From the NCBI RefSeq assembly GCF_001718415.1, contig NZ_CP013377.1, positions 1,674,001 to 1,738,000 on the forward strand: a stretch of 64,000 nucleotides of DNA. The letters are read 5' to 3'. The notes under the pieces are model-generated. The model ran no database searches. It saw nothing but the letters and a program-made list of their open reading frames with translations, and was not told the origin of the DNA. Both the position numbers and the translations under genes were made by a program. This DNA comes from Burkholderia pseudomultivorans (lineage in GTDB: Bacteria; Pseudomonadota; Gammaproteobacteria; Burkholderiales; Burkholderiaceae). Below are positions 8,600 to 17,622 of this stretch, piece by piece; position 1 is the stretch's first letter, and each line of letters starts with the position of its first letter.

Positions 8600-8970
8600 C
8601 ACGCACAGTCGGTCATCGTATGATCGACGCAACGCGCGGGTTCACCAAACGGTTACATAACACCTGAAAACGCTTACGCGACGGGCATTTCCGGCATTTC
8701 CCGGTGAAAACCCTAGCTTTACATTTTTACGGGTGCACGGCGACCGTCGGAAGTCGTCAGACGCCTCCGGGCGCGACCGTCTTACAGTGTTCGACGACCA
8801 CGCACGGCTGCGACGCAGGCAACCGCGCAGGATCGCTGACGATCGTGACAGGCGCATTTCGTCGGCCGAAGCGTCATGCCGGCGGCCGGAAATGCTCGGG
8901 ATATCGAACGGGAGCGGCCCGGCGAACGCGGGCCGAAGGGACGCGCCCGGCTCGGCGCGCCGGCCGGGAT
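8600..8970. other. Intergenic stretch between porin and squalene synthase-like genes
   Basis: No credible gene on either strand. The open frames here lack ribosome-binding sites and are mirror images of GC-rich codon bias. The porin-proximal part is A/T-richer and holds its promoter region. Confidence 0.6.
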
Positions 8971-10035
8971 TCAGCGCGCTGCGACGCCGGCAATGCGCGC
9001 GTCGACCGCGTCGGCAAGCGCCGAGATGCGCGTGCGGATCACCGCATTCGAGCCGACCATCGCGAGCGACGAGGCCATGATCCGGTAGATGCGCTTGCGC
9101 GGCACCTTCGACGGCTGTGCCGGATCGAGCCATGCGTCGTTCGCGGCCAGCAGTTCGAGCGTTTCGAGGCCGATCAGGATCGGCCACAGGCACGCCAGCC
9201 GCAGCCGCACGAAACGGCGCGGGATCGCGAGCGTATAGCTGCATGCATCGCGATACTGCGCGAGCGCGACGCGCAGCAGGTCGAACAGCACGCCGCGCGC
9301 GCGCGACGACGCGTCCGGCGCCAGCAGGTCGGCCACGCGGAGCCCGTGCGCGCCGAGCACGTCCTCGGGCAAGTAGCAGCGGCCAATGCGCAGATCCTTC
9401 GCGCAGTCGCGCAGGATGTTGGTCATCTGCAGCGCCTTGCCGAAGCGGATGCCCTTCTCGCGCATGTCCGCCAGGTTCCAGCGCCGCGCGGCCCGCGTAT
9501 GCATGCCGGTCATGTCGGTCCAGAACTCGCCGACGCAGCCCGCGACCAGGTACGTATAGCGATCGAGCACGTCGCGCGCCGGCAGCGCCGCGACCTGCCC
9601 CGACTGCTCGTCGGGGAACGTGCGCAGGTCGAACTCCATCCCCGACGTCAGCGTCGCGACGACCTTGCGGATCGACGCGGCATCGGCTTCCGGCTGCGCG
9701 CGCAGCAGCGCGAGCATCGGCTCCATCGAGCCGAGCAGCACGTGCTCGTGCGAATCGGTCTGCATCCGCGTCACGTCTTCCAGCGCGCGCGACAGCGCCG
9801 CGCCGTCGCCGAGCCGTTCGATCTCGTCGCGCAGGTCGGTCAGCAGCGCCGCGCGGCGATCGGGCGCGACGAGCGCCGTGTCGGCGATCGTGTCGGCCGC
9901 GCGCGCGAGCAGATACGCGAGGCCGACGGGGTCGCGCATGCCGTCGGGCAGCACGCGCAGCGTCAGGTAGAAGGAGCGGGAAACGTTCTTCAGCAGGTCG
10001 CCGAGCAGATAGGCGGGATCGGTACGAGTCGTCAT
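8971..10035 (-). CDS. Squalene/phytoene synthase-like prenyl transferase
   Basis: 354 residues. The trans-isoprenyl diphosphate synthase (head-to-head) fold is shown by SRSFYLTLRVLPDGMRDPVGLAYLLARAADTIAD, whose DTIAD (Asp48-Asp52) is the first Asp-rich substrate-Mg motif, and by the second motif LQMTNILRDCAKDLRIGRCYLP at about residues 205-225. These enzymes condense two farnesyl or geranylgeranyl diphosphates to squalene or phytoene. In Burkholderia squalene feeds hopanoid synthesis, but no cyclase or other hpn gene is in the window, so the product is unresolved. The ATG at 10035 is chosen because the conserved region starts directly after it; the longer frame adds a Pro/Arg-rich leader. It stands alone, divergent from the glycerophosphodiesterase gene. 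Confidence 0.82.
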   Translation of the reverse strand: MTTRTDPAYLLGDLLKNVSRSFYLTLRVLPDGMRDPVGLAYLLARAADTIADTALVAPDRRAALLTDLRDEIERLGDGAALSRALEDVTRMQTDSHEHVLLGSMEPMLALLRAQPEADAASIRKVVATLTSGMEFDLRTFPDEQSGQVAALPARDVLDRYTYLVAGCVGEFWTDMTGMHTRAARRWNLADMREKGIRFGKALQMTNILRDCAKDLRIGRCYLPEDVLGAHGLRVADLLAPDASSRARGVLFDLLRVALAQYRDACSYTLAIPRRFVRLRLACLWPILIGLETLELLAANDAWLDPAQPSKVPRKRIYRIMASSLAMVGSNAVIRTRISALADAVDARIAGVAAR

Positions 10036-10367
10036 GGGTCGGGAAAAATCGGCCGGCGCGCACGCCGGACGCACGCGGCGCCGGGCGCACGCGCCGGTCC
10101 GCGAGTCGCCGCACCGCCGCGCGACGGGCGTCCGGCCCGGCGCGGCGATGCAAAAAGTCCCGCAAGTTTAGTGCATCCGGCGCGCGGCCCGCATGCACGC
10201 GCAGGGCGGCATCACAATAAACGAGAAAGGCGAAAGTAATACATATGCAATGATTCGGTGCGACGATCGCGTCCCGTTCGATGCCGGGCGGGCCGTCGCG
10301 AACGCCGCGCCGCCGCAGCGACCGCCCGACCGCCCTTTTCCGATTCCCGTTTCAAAGGTTCCCCGAC
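10036..10367. other. Divergent promoter region
   Basis: A 332-bp gap between the divergently transcribed prenyl synthase and phosphodiesterase genes. An A/T-rich pocket at about 10211-10255 is the only likely promoter zone; no sharp operator or hairpin was seen. Confidence 0.4.
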
Positions 10368-11513
10368 ATGCTCTTCAAGCGCCTGACCGCCGTCCGCCAC
10401 GTTCCGCTCGCCTGCGCCGCCGCGTTCCTGCTCGCCGCCTGCGGCGGCGACGACACGCTCGTGGCCGACCCGACCCGGCCGATTGCCGCGAAAGTCCAGG
10501 TGGTCGGCCATCGCGGCGCGAGCGCGCTGCGTCCCGAGCACACGCTCGCGTCGTATCGCAAGGCGATCGACGACGGCGCGGACGTGATCGAGCCCGACCT
10601 CGTCGCGACGCGCGACGGCGTGCTGGTCGCGCGCCACGAGAACGAGATCTCGGGCACGACGAACGTGTCGACGCTGCCGCAGTTCGCGGACCGCAAGACG
10701 ACCAAGACGATCGACGGCGCGTCGCTGACCGGCTGGTTCACCGAGGACTTCACGCTCGCCGAGCTGAAGACGCTGCGCGCCCGCGAGCGCATTCCGCAGC
10801 TCCGCCCGGCGAACACCGCGTACAACGACCAGTTCGAGATCCCGACCTTCGACGAAATCGTCGCGCTCGCGAAGCAGATGTCGGCGCAGACGGGCCGCAC
10901 GATCCACCTGTATCCGGAAACCAAGCATCCGACCTACTTCCAGTCGATCGGCCTGCCGCTCGAGGACCGTCTCGTCGATGCGCTGCTGAAGGACCCCTAC
11001 ACGGCGCGCACCGCGACCGTCTACATCCAGTCGTTCGAGGTCGCGAACCTGAAGGCGATCCGCAGCCGGATCGGCGCGAGCCAGCCGAACTGGAAGCTCG
11101 TGCAGCTGATGGACGAAGCCGACCAGCGCCCGTACGACTTCGTGAAGGCGAACGACAAGCGCACCTACGGCGACCTGTCGACGCGCGACGGGATGCGCGA
11201 GATCGCGACCTATGCGAACGGCGTCGGCCCGTACAAGACGTCGATCATCGCGGTCGGCGCCGACGGCACGCTGCAGCAGCCGACGCAGTACGTGCGCCAC
11301 GCGCACGAAGCGGGGCTCGTCGTGCACCCGTACACGTTCCGGCCGGAGAACAACTTCCTGCCCGCGTCGCTGAAGGACGGCCGCACGCCGGACGCGCGCA
11401 ACACCGACGGTTCGGTGCGCGAAATCCAGGCCTACCTGCGCGCGGGGATCGACGGTTTCTTCACCGACGATCCGGCCGTCGGCCGCACCGCCGTCGACAC
11501 GTTCAGGCGCTGA
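10368..11513 (+). CDS. Glycerophosphodiester phosphodiesterase, lipoprotein (GlpQ-like)
   Basis: 381 residues. The lipoprotein signal ends in FLLAACGGDD (Cys near residue 25). The GDPD barrel starts with VVGHRGASALRPEHTLASYRKAIDDGADVIEPDLVATRDGVLVARHEN, holding the catalytic His (GHRG), the metal-binding Glu-x-Asp (EPD) and the second catalytic His (ARHE). Later blocks YPETKHP and VHPYTFRPE, and the C-terminal GIDGFFTDDPAVG, also match the family. It hydrolyses glycerophosphodiesters from phospholipids to glycerol 3-phosphate plus an alcohol in the periplasm. The ATG at 10368 starts the signal peptide. The large size and insert after ARHENEISGTTNV are usual for periplasmic GlpQ types. Confidence 0.92.
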   Translation: MLFKRLTAVRHVPLACAAAFLLAACGGDDTLVADPTRPIAAKVQVVGHRGASALRPEHTLASYRKAIDDGADVIEPDLVATRDGVLVARHENEISGTTNVSTLPQFADRKTTKTIDGASLTGWFTEDFTLAELKTLRARERIPQLRPANTAYNDQFEIPTFDEIVALAKQMSAQTGRTIHLYPETKHPTYFQSIGLPLEDRLVDALLKDPYTARTATVYIQSFEVANLKAIRSRIGASQPNWKLVQLMDEADQRPYDFVKANDKRTYGDLSTRDGMREIATYANGVGPYKTSIIAVGADGTLQQPTQYVRHAHEAGLVVHPYTFRPENNFLPASLKDGRTPDARNTDGSVREIQAYLRAGIDGFFTDDPAVGRTAVDTFRR

Positions 11514-11518
11514 GCGGC

Positions 11519-11545
11519 GGCGGCGCGGTGCGCCACCGCGCCGCC
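11519..11545. terminator. Strong hairpin between convergent genes
   Basis: A 12-bp perfect stem GGCGGCGCGGTG (11519-11530) / CACCGCGCCGCC (11534-11545) closes on a 3-nt loop, starting five bases after the phosphodiesterase stop. There is no U-run, so function as an intrinsic terminator is uncertain, but its location between convergent genes is typical. Confidence 0.5.
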
Positions 11546-11579
11546 CTCGCCGTATCGCGCCCCATCGCACCGCCGAACG

Positions 11580-13310
11580 TCAGATCACGCTGAAGTGATG
11601 CGTGCCGTCCCGCTTCAGCTGATCGACCAGCCCGTATTCCCAGTCGAGATACGCCTGCATCGCCGCCGCCGCGTTGTCGGTGCCCTCGTACGGCCGCCGG
11701 TAGCGATCGACGCGCGGCGACGCGAGCCGCGTCTCGCCGCTTTCGAGCGGCAGGCCCGCATCGATCCACGCGGCCGTGCCGCCGGTCAGCACCGCGATCT
11801 GCGCCGACGCGGGCAGCAGCGCACGCGCGTCGTCGGCCGCGAAGCGCGCGAGCAGGCTCGAACCGCAGGTGAACACGTAGCGCTTCGCGGGCGGGATCGC
11901 CGCGAGCGCGTCGCGCAGTTGCGCGCGCACCGCGAACCATGCGCCCGGGATGTGCCGCTTCACGTAGTTCGCGCTGGCGGTCACGTCGACGATTGCCACG
12001 TCGTCGGGCGCGGCTTCCTTCAGCCAGCCCGCCAGCGTCGCGGGCGATACCTCGGTCGCGGGCGGCGTCGCGGGCACGTCGCGCGGCGGCTGCCCCGCTT
12101 CGGCGAACGCCGCGGCGCCCGCCGGTTCGACGACGCGCACGTCCCAGCCCATCTGCGCGAGCCACGACGCGGTCATGTCGGCGCGCACGCCATCGTCGTC
12201 GGCGAGTACGATCCGCGCGCCGCGCACGGCCGCATGATGGTCGGTCTCCTGCACGAGCTGGCCGCCCGGCGTGTTGAGGAAGCCCGGCAGATGGCCGGCC
12301 TCGTATTCTTCCGGCGTGCGCACGTCGAAACGGTACAGCGTGCGGCCCGGCTCGTCGAGCGCCGCGACCTCCGCGAGCGCGATGCGCGGCACGCCGGCGC
12401 GCTCGGCCACCGCGCGCGCGGCCTGGCGCGCCTCCGCGCGCAGCGTCGGGTCGATCTCGACCGGAAAGCGGCGCGACGCGCCGTGATCGAGCGTCTGGCC
12501 CGCGAGCGTCCAGCCGATCGTGCCGTTGCGCAGCGCGGCGACCGGATTCGGCAGCCCCGCGTTGACGAGCGACTGCGTGCCGATGATGCTGCGCGTGCGC
12601 CCCGCGCAGTTGACGATCACCTGCGTCGCCGGATCCGGCGCAAGCGCCCGCACGCGCAGCACGAGTTCCGCGCCCGGCACGCTGGTCGCGGTCGGGATGC
12701 TCATCGTGTGGTACTCGTCGAAGCGGCGCGCATCGACGATCACGACGTCGGCCTTCGCGTCGATCAGCGCCTGCACCTCCTGCGCGGACAGCGACGGCGT
12801 ATGCCGCTCGGCCTCGACCCACTCGCCGAACGACTTGCTCGGCACGTTCACGTCGATGAAGGTTTCGCCGCCCGCGGCGAGCCAGCCCGCGAGGCCGCCG
12901 TCGAGCAGCCGCACGTCGGTGTAGCCGAGCCGGGCCAGCGTTTCGGCCGCGCGCGGCGCGAGATCCTCGCCGTTCGCTTCGCCGTAGACGACGATCGGCG
13001 TGTCGCGACGCGGAATGCGCGTCCAGGCGTCGAGCTCGAGCTTCGACAACGGGAAATTGGCGGCCCACAGCGGATGGCCTTGCGCGTACGGATCCTCCTC
13101 GCGCACGTCGATCAGCGCGATCTCGTCGCGGGCAAGCAGGCGCGCGCGTACCTGCTGGTACGACGCGGTGGGGAAACGTGAAGTGGAATCGGCGGATAGC
13201 GTCACGGTGAGGTCGGTTGAAGTCGAGGAAAAGGAAACGCGAACGGCATCTTGAGCCGGCGCGTGCGCGCCTGCAACGGGCGATGCGTCACGCATTCGCG
13301 CATCATGCAT
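11580..13310 (-). CDS. Four-domain rhodanese-like sulfurtransferase
   Basis: 576 residues with four rhodanese modules at about 48-150, 172-272, 303-405 and 418-520. Modules 2 and 4 keep the active-site cysteine (NCAGRTRS, Cys235; TCGSSLLA, Cys482). In modules 1 and 3 the loop is YGEANGED and ADDDGVRA without cysteine, so inactive and active modules alternate as two tandem pairs. Likely role: transfer of sulfane sulfur released by thiol oxidation. The ATG at 13310 overlaps the dioxygenase stop by 8 bp, implying translational coupling; no good ribosome-binding site exists for it or for the later ATG (13295) or the GTG about 35 codons in, so the start is uncertain. Confidence 0.85.
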   Translation of the reverse strand: MHDARMRDASPVAGAHAPAQDAVRVSFSSTSTDLTVTLSADSTSRFPTASYQQVRARLLARDEIALIDVREEDPYAQGHPLWAANFPLSKLELDAWTRIPRRDTPIVVYGEANGEDLAPRAAETLARLGYTDVRLLDGGLAGWLAAGGETFIDVNVPSKSFGEWVEAERHTPSLSAQEVQALIDAKADVVIVDARRFDEYHTMSIPTATSVPGAELVLRVRALAPDPATQVIVNCAGRTRSIIGTQSLVNAGLPNPVAALRNGTIGWTLAGQTLDHGASRRFPVEIDPTLRAEARQAARAVAERAGVPRIALAEVAALDEPGRTLYRFDVRTPEEYEAGHLPGFLNTPGGQLVQETDHHAAVRGARIVLADDDGVRADMTASWLAQMGWDVRVVEPAGAAAFAEAGQPPRDVPATPPATEVSPATLAGWLKEAAPDDVAIVDVTASANYVKRHIPGAWFAVRAQLRDALAAIPPAKRYVFTCGSSLLARFAADDARALLPASAQIAVLTGGTAAWIDAGLPLESGETRLASPRVDRYRRPYEGTDNAAAAMQAYLDWEYGLVDQLKRDGTHHFSVI

Positions 13311-13869
13311 TCGAATAGCCGGATACGAACGGCTTCACGGTGCCGTCGTCGAGGTACACCGCGCGCTCGACCTTGCCGATGTTCGCGCCGTACACGTGGA
13401 TGCTGATCGACACCTGGTCGGCGAACGCGTTGGTCACGCGATGGATGTCGCCGATGCGCGGCGACACGGCCTCGACCTGCCCGGGCGCCAGCCGCACCGC
13501 GTCGCCCGACGGCACGGGCCGGCCCGCTTCGTCGAGCCGGTACGGCTGCGACAGCTCGGCGCCGCGCAGCATCCCGATCAAGCCCCACACCGTGTGATCG
13601 TGGACCGGCGTCGTCTGGCCGGGTCCCCACACGAAGCTGACGATCGAGAAACGTTCGTCGGGATCCAGATACAGCAGGTACTGGCGGTAGCGCTCGGGGT
13701 CGGGCTGCGCGAACGCGTCGGGCAGCCAGTCGTCGTGCGCGACGAGCGCGGCGAGCAGCGTGCCGCCCTCGTCGAGGATGCGCGCCTCGTTCGCGCCGAA
13801 CGCGAGCAGTGCATCGAGCCCGTCGACGAACGGGCGCAACGGCGTCTGATGCAACGAAAGCGTACTCAT
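13303..13869 (-). CDS. Thiol dioxygenase, probable 3-mercaptopropionate dioxygenase
   Basis: 188 residues, cysteine-dioxygenase-type cupin. Iron ligands are His90 and His92 (PVHDHTVWG) and His143 (DIHRVTN); Tyr160 (IHVYG) is the conserved tyrosine. The residue aligned with the substrate-carboxylate Arg of mammalian cysteine dioxygenase appears to be Gln63 (YRQYLLY), which is the feature of bacterial 3-mercaptopropionate dioxygenases. The gene order LysR - dioxygenase - rhodanese also matches the Pseudomonas aeruginosa PA2601-2603 arrangement as I recall it. The reaction adds O2 to a thiol giving a sulfinate. GAGG before ATG 13869 fixes the start. Cysteine dioxygenase remains the alternative. 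Confidence 0.85.
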   Translation of the reverse strand: MSTLSLHQTPLRPFVDGLDALLAFGANEARILDEGGTLLAALVAHDDWLPDAFAQPDPERYRQYLLYLDPDERFSIVSFVWGPGQTTPVHDHTVWGLIGMLRGAELSQPYRLDEAGRPVPSGDAVRLAPGQVEAVSPRIGDIHRVTNAFADQVSISIHVYGANIGKVERAVYLDDGTVKPFVSGYSNA

Positions 13870-13931
13870 CGGCGGCCTCTTCGAATATGATGGATCGTTA
13901 TGATGCACCTGAAATACCATGCAGAACAAAC

Positions 13932-14849
13932 ATGAAAATTAGCGATATCGACGCTTTTGCAGCAGTCGTCCGCTGCCAGACCCTGAGCCAGGCCGCGGCC
14001 GAGCTCGGGATGACGCAGCCCGCGATCACGCGGCGCGTACAGAATCTCGAGGAAGCGCTCGGCGTGACGCTGCTCGACCGCAACACCAAGCCGCCGCGTC
14101 CGACCGACATCGGCCGGCAGGTGTTCGAGCAATGCCGCGCAATCCTGCGCGAGGTCGACGCGCTGCGCGAACTGACGGCCGGCGGGCAGCCGCCCGCGGG
14201 CGAATTCCGCGTCGGGCTCACGCAGGGCCTCGGCGGGCTGATGCTGCCGGGCCTGATCGCGCAGTTGACCACGCAATGGCCGGCACTCGCGACGCAGGTC
14301 ACGACCGCATGGGGCGGCATGCTGGTCGAGCGGGTCGCACGCCGCGAACTCGATGCGGCGCTCGTGTTCCTCGCGCGCGAAATGACGCTGCCGGCGCAGG
14401 TCGAAGGCGACCGGCTGCTCGCCACGCGGCTCGTCGTGGTCGGTCGCCGCGGCGACTGGCCGCGCCGCAGCTACCGGCTCGCCGACTGCCATGCGCGCGG
14501 CTGGGTGCTCAATCCGGACGGCTGCGGCTTTCGCGCCGGGCTGCGGCGCGCGCTCGACGCGCAGGGCCTGCCGATGCCGGTCACGCTCGACACGTACGGC
14601 CGCGACCTGCAGTTGCAGAGCGTCGCGAACGGCGTCGGCCTCGGGTTGATGCCGTTGCCGCTCGTCGAAGACAGCCCGCTGCGCGCGGCGCTCGACATCG
14701 TGCCGCTCGCCGATTTCAAACCGCAGATCGATCTGTGGCTGCTGCGCCGCCAGGACGCAGCCCGCTTCGCGGCGCCGCTCGCCGCGATCGCCGGGCAGGC
14801 GCGCACGGCGTTCGACCTGTCGCCGCAAACGCGCGATAAGGCCGCGTGA
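13932..14849 (+). CDS. LysR-type regulator, divergent to the thiol dioxygenase
   Basis: 305 residues. The N-terminal winged HTH reads MKISDIDAFAAVVRCQTLSQAAAELGMTQPAITRRVQNLEEALGVTLLDR, the classic LysR pattern, followed by a periplasmic-binding-like effector domain (about 95-295). It is transcribed divergently from the dioxygenase-rhodanese pair with only 62 bp between starts, so it very likely controls them from a shared promoter. The effector is probably a thiol or sulfur compound; this is inferred from context. Confidence 0.88.
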   Translation: MKISDIDAFAAVVRCQTLSQAAAELGMTQPAITRRVQNLEEALGVTLLDRNTKPPRPTDIGRQVFEQCRAILREVDALRELTAGGQPPAGEFRVGLTQGLGGLMLPGLIAQLTTQWPALATQVTTAWGGMLVERVARRELDAALVFLAREMTLPAQVEGDRLLATRLVVVGRRGDWPRRSYRLADCHARGWVLNPDGCGFRAGLRRALDAQGLPMPVTLDTYGRDLQLQSVANGVGLGLMPLPLVEDSPLRAALDIVPLADFKPQIDLWLLRRQDAARFAAPLAAIAGQARTAFDLSPQTRDKAA

Positions 14850-14986
14850 CCGCAAACGTCTTCCACGCGGCGGCCCGGCGTTTATCGTTGCACGGCCGCC
14901 GCCATGCCGCGCGACGCGGCCATGCCGCTCATGCATCGCCGCCGCTTCCGGCTTGATCGCCCCGCCTGCCCGCCACACGCGCCCGC

Positions 14987-16252
14987 CTACGCCGCCGTGT
15001 CGCGCGAACGCGCCGCATCGAGCGCGGCCCGGCCCGCCGCGACCGCGATCGCATCGTCCTGCGGCGTATGCACGCGGCCGCACAGCACGTCGCGATAGTG
15101 GCGTTCGAGCGGATTGTGGCGGCTCAACCCGTGATTGCCCGACAGCTTCAGCGCCTGCTCGACCGCGCGGATCGCATGCTCGGTCACGCTGCGCTTGACG
15201 AGGCCGCTCGTCGTGACCGCCGGCGGCTCGCCCGCGTCGGTGCGCGCGATGTGATCGTCGAGCAGCACGCGGTTCGCGTGCAGCCAGCCCTCGATCTCGC
15301 CGACGGCCTCCTGCACGCGCGGCAGCGTCGCGAGCGGTGCACCGAGCCCGCTCGGCGCGCGTGTCGTCAGGAATTCGACGAGCCAGTCGCGGGATGCGCG
15401 CGCGACGGCGTCGTAGAGACTGCCGAGCAGCGCCACCATCCATGCCTGCTGGTCGGCCTGCGCATCGGTGTCCGCGTGGCTCGCGGCCGACACGGCCCAT
15501 GCCTCGGGTGCGCGCACGTCGACCGCGTGGTCGGCCGGCAGCCGCACGTCGTCGAACACGACCTCGTGGCTGCCGGACGCGCGCAGCCCCAGGTGGTTCC
15601 AGCTTTCGATCACGCGGATGTGCGGATCGTCGGCATCGGGATCGCGCGGCACGAGAAACACGCCGACGCGCGGCTGCGGCTCGTCGGTGCGCGCCCAGAC
15701 GGCAAGCCAGCGCAGCGCCGGAATCCCGGTGCTGTACAGCTTGTGACCCGACAGCCGCCAGCCGTCGCCGTCGCGGCGCGCGACGGTGTCGGGCAAGCCG
15801 CCTCGCGACGGCGAGCCGAGCCCGGGCTCGACGCGCAGCGCGTTGATCAGCGCCCCTTGCGCGACCGCGCTGTCGAACACCCGGCGCCGCAGCCGCTCGG
15901 GCCAGCGGTTGTCGGCGCGGGCGAGCGCGCGATGCTGCAGATACGTCATGGTCAGGACCAGCGCGGTGGCCGGATCGGCGCGCGCGACGGCCGCCACGAT
16001 CCGGCTCGCCTGCGCGAGCGTCGCGCCCGCGCCGCCGTGTTCGCGCGGCACGACCTGCGCGATCAGCCCCGCGCGCTGCAGCCGCGCGAAGTTCTCGTGC
16101 GGGAAACGACCGTCGGCGTCGTTGCGCGCGGCATCGGCGGCCAGCTCGGGCGCGAGCCGGTCGAGCAGCGCGACGCGCGCGTCGTCGGCGGGCAGATGGC
16201 GCAGCGACGACGGCTGCAACGGCGTCGGGACAACGGCGGGACTCGCGGACAT
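14987..16252 (-). CDS. Acyl-CoA dehydrogenase-family flavin monooxygenase (SfnB/DszC-like)
   Basis: 421 residues in three acyl-CoA dehydrogenase regions: N-terminal helices (FARLQRAGLIAQVVPREHGGAGATLAQASRIV), a middle beta domain (WRLSGHKLYSTGIPALRWLAVWART) and a C-terminal four-helix bundle ending VLCGRVHTPQDDAIAVAAGRAAL. Members of this branch next to sulfonate genes are reduced-flavin-dependent monooxygenases or desulfurisation enzymes rather than beta-oxidation enzymes; no catalytic Glu is obvious. The start at 16252 has AAGGA upstream; an in-frame ATG at 16288 is possible. It is divergent from the SsuD-like gene, sharing a 263-bp control region. Confidence 0.8.
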   Translation of the reverse strand: MSASPAVVPTPLQPSSLRHLPADDARVALLDRLAPELAADAARNDADGRFPHENFARLQRAGLIAQVVPREHGGAGATLAQASRIVAAVARADPATALVLTMTYLQHRALARADNRWPERLRRRVFDSAVAQGALINALRVEPGLGSPSRGGLPDTVARRDGDGWRLSGHKLYSTGIPALRWLAVWARTDEPQPRVGVFLVPRDPDADDPHIRVIESWNHLGLRASGSHEVVFDDVRLPADHAVDVRAPEAWAVSAASHADTDAQADQQAWMVALLGSLYDAVARASRDWLVEFLTTRAPSGLGAPLATLPRVQEAVGEIEGWLHANRVLLDDHIARTDAGEPPAVTTSGLVKRSVTEHAIRAVEQALKLSGNHGLSRHNPLERHYRDVLCGRVHTPQDDAIAVAAGRAALDAARSRDTAA

Positions 16253-16515
16253 CGGGACGGATTCCTTCGGTAGCGCAAAAACGGACATCGAGCGGGCGGC
16301 AAACCCGGCGCGCGGCGCGCCGGCGCGTCACGCCCGATCGATCGTGAGCCCACAGCGTAGGCGCAACGCCACGCCGCCCAAACCATGCAAATCTGATATT
16401 CAAATCGGGATTGATTATTTCCATTCCGCATGATCGCGGCGGTAATCTGCGCTCCATTCCTGCCCGCAGCCGGCCCGTGCGCCGCGTCGGGCCGCCCTCA
16501 GCCCCGGAGACCCAG
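16253..16515. promoter_or_regulatory. Divergent control region of the organosulfur cluster
   Basis: This region separates the two divergent flavoenzyme genes. An A/T-rich core (about 16385-16425) contrasts with the surrounding GC and is the likely promoter and CysB/SsuR-type activator zone. No exact operator could be defined. Confidence 0.4.
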
Positions 16516-17601
16516 ATGAGCGTCGAATTCATCGGCATGATCCAGAGTCAGAAGCAGTCGGAAATCCATCCGCCGACCGGCAATGCGGTCGATCCCGACT
16601 ACGTGCGCGATTTTGCCCGCGCGCATGAAACGGCCGGCTTCGACCGGATCCTCGTTCCGCATCATTCGACCGGCCCGTCGGCGACGCTGACGATCGCGTT
16701 CGCGGCCGCCGCGACCGAGCGCATCCACTTCATGCTCGCGCATCGTCCGGGCTTCACCGCGCCGACGCTTGCCGCACGGCAGATCGCAACGCTCGACCAG
16801 TTCAGCCGCGGGCGGCTCGCGGTCCACTTCATCTCGGGCGGCTCGGACAGCGAGCAGCAGCGCGACGGCGATTATCTCGATCACGACGCGCGCTATGCAC
16901 GCACCGACGAATACCTCGGCATCCTGCGCCGCATCTGGACCGAAGCGCGGCCGTTCGATCACGACGGCGCGCATTACCGCTTCACGCAAGGCTATTCGGA
17001 AGTGAAGCCGTTCCAGCGGCCGCACGTGCCGATCTATTTCGGCGGTGCATCGGAGGCCGCGCTCGCGGTGGCCGGCAAGCACGCGGACGTCTACGCGCTG
17101 TGGGGAGAATCGCTCGACCAGGTGCGCGACCTGACCGCGCGCGTGCGCGCCGAAGCCGCGAAGCACGGCCGGCAGGTGCGTTTCTCGGTGTCGTTCCGCC
17201 CGATCCTCGCGGCGACCGAGGACGAAGCCTGGGCCCGCGCGCACCGGATCCTCGACGAAACGCGCCGGCTGCGCGAAGCGGCCGGCCTCGGCGCCGGCGG
17301 CCCGCAGCAGAGCGAAGGCGCGCGCCGGCTGCTGGCCGCGGCCGAGCGCGGCGCGCGCGTCGACAAGCGGCTGTGGACCGAGATCGCGCAGCTCACCGGC
17401 GCGCGCTCGAATTCGACCGCGCTGGTCGGCACGCCCGAGCAGGTCGCCGACGCGCTGCTCGACTACTACGACCTCGGCGTGACGACCTTCCTTATCCGCG
17501 GCTTCGATCCGCTGGAAGATGCGATCGACTACGGCCGCGAACTGATTCCGCGCGTGCGCAGCGCGGTCGCGGCACGCGACGCGGCCCGCCGCGCGGCCTG
17601 A
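16516..17601 (+). CDS. LLM-class flavin-dependent monooxygenase (SsuD/alkanesulfonate type)
   Basis: 361 residues. Bacterial-luciferase-like TIM barrel: AHETAGFDRILVPHHST, then FMLAHRPGFTAPTLAARQIATLDQFSRGRLAVHFISGGSDSEQQRDGDYLDHDARYARTDEYL, closely matching the FMNH2-dependent alkanesulfonate monooxygenase family (SsuD conserved HFISGG and RYxRTDE). These release sulfite from sulfonates using reduced FMN from a partner reductase. No ssuE-like reductase is present in the window. GGAGA six bases before ATG 16516 sets the start. It is the first gene of a run through the ABC transporter. Confidence 0.88.
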   Translation: MSVEFIGMIQSQKQSEIHPPTGNAVDPDYVRDFARAHETAGFDRILVPHHSTGPSATLTIAFAAAATERIHFMLAHRPGFTAPTLAARQIATLDQFSRGRLAVHFISGGSDSEQQRDGDYLDHDARYARTDEYLGILRRIWTEARPFDHDGAHYRFTQGYSEVKPFQRPHVPIYFGGASEAALAVAGKHADVYALWGESLDQVRDLTARVRAEAAKHGRQVRFSVSFRPILAATEDEAWARAHRILDETRRLREAAGLGAGGPQQSEGARRLLAAAERGARVDKRLWTEIAQLTGARSNSTALVGTPEQVADALLDYYDLGVTTFLIRGFDPLEDAIDYGRELIPRVRSAVAARDAARRAA

Positions 17602-17622
17602 CGAACCACGGAGACCGACCCG

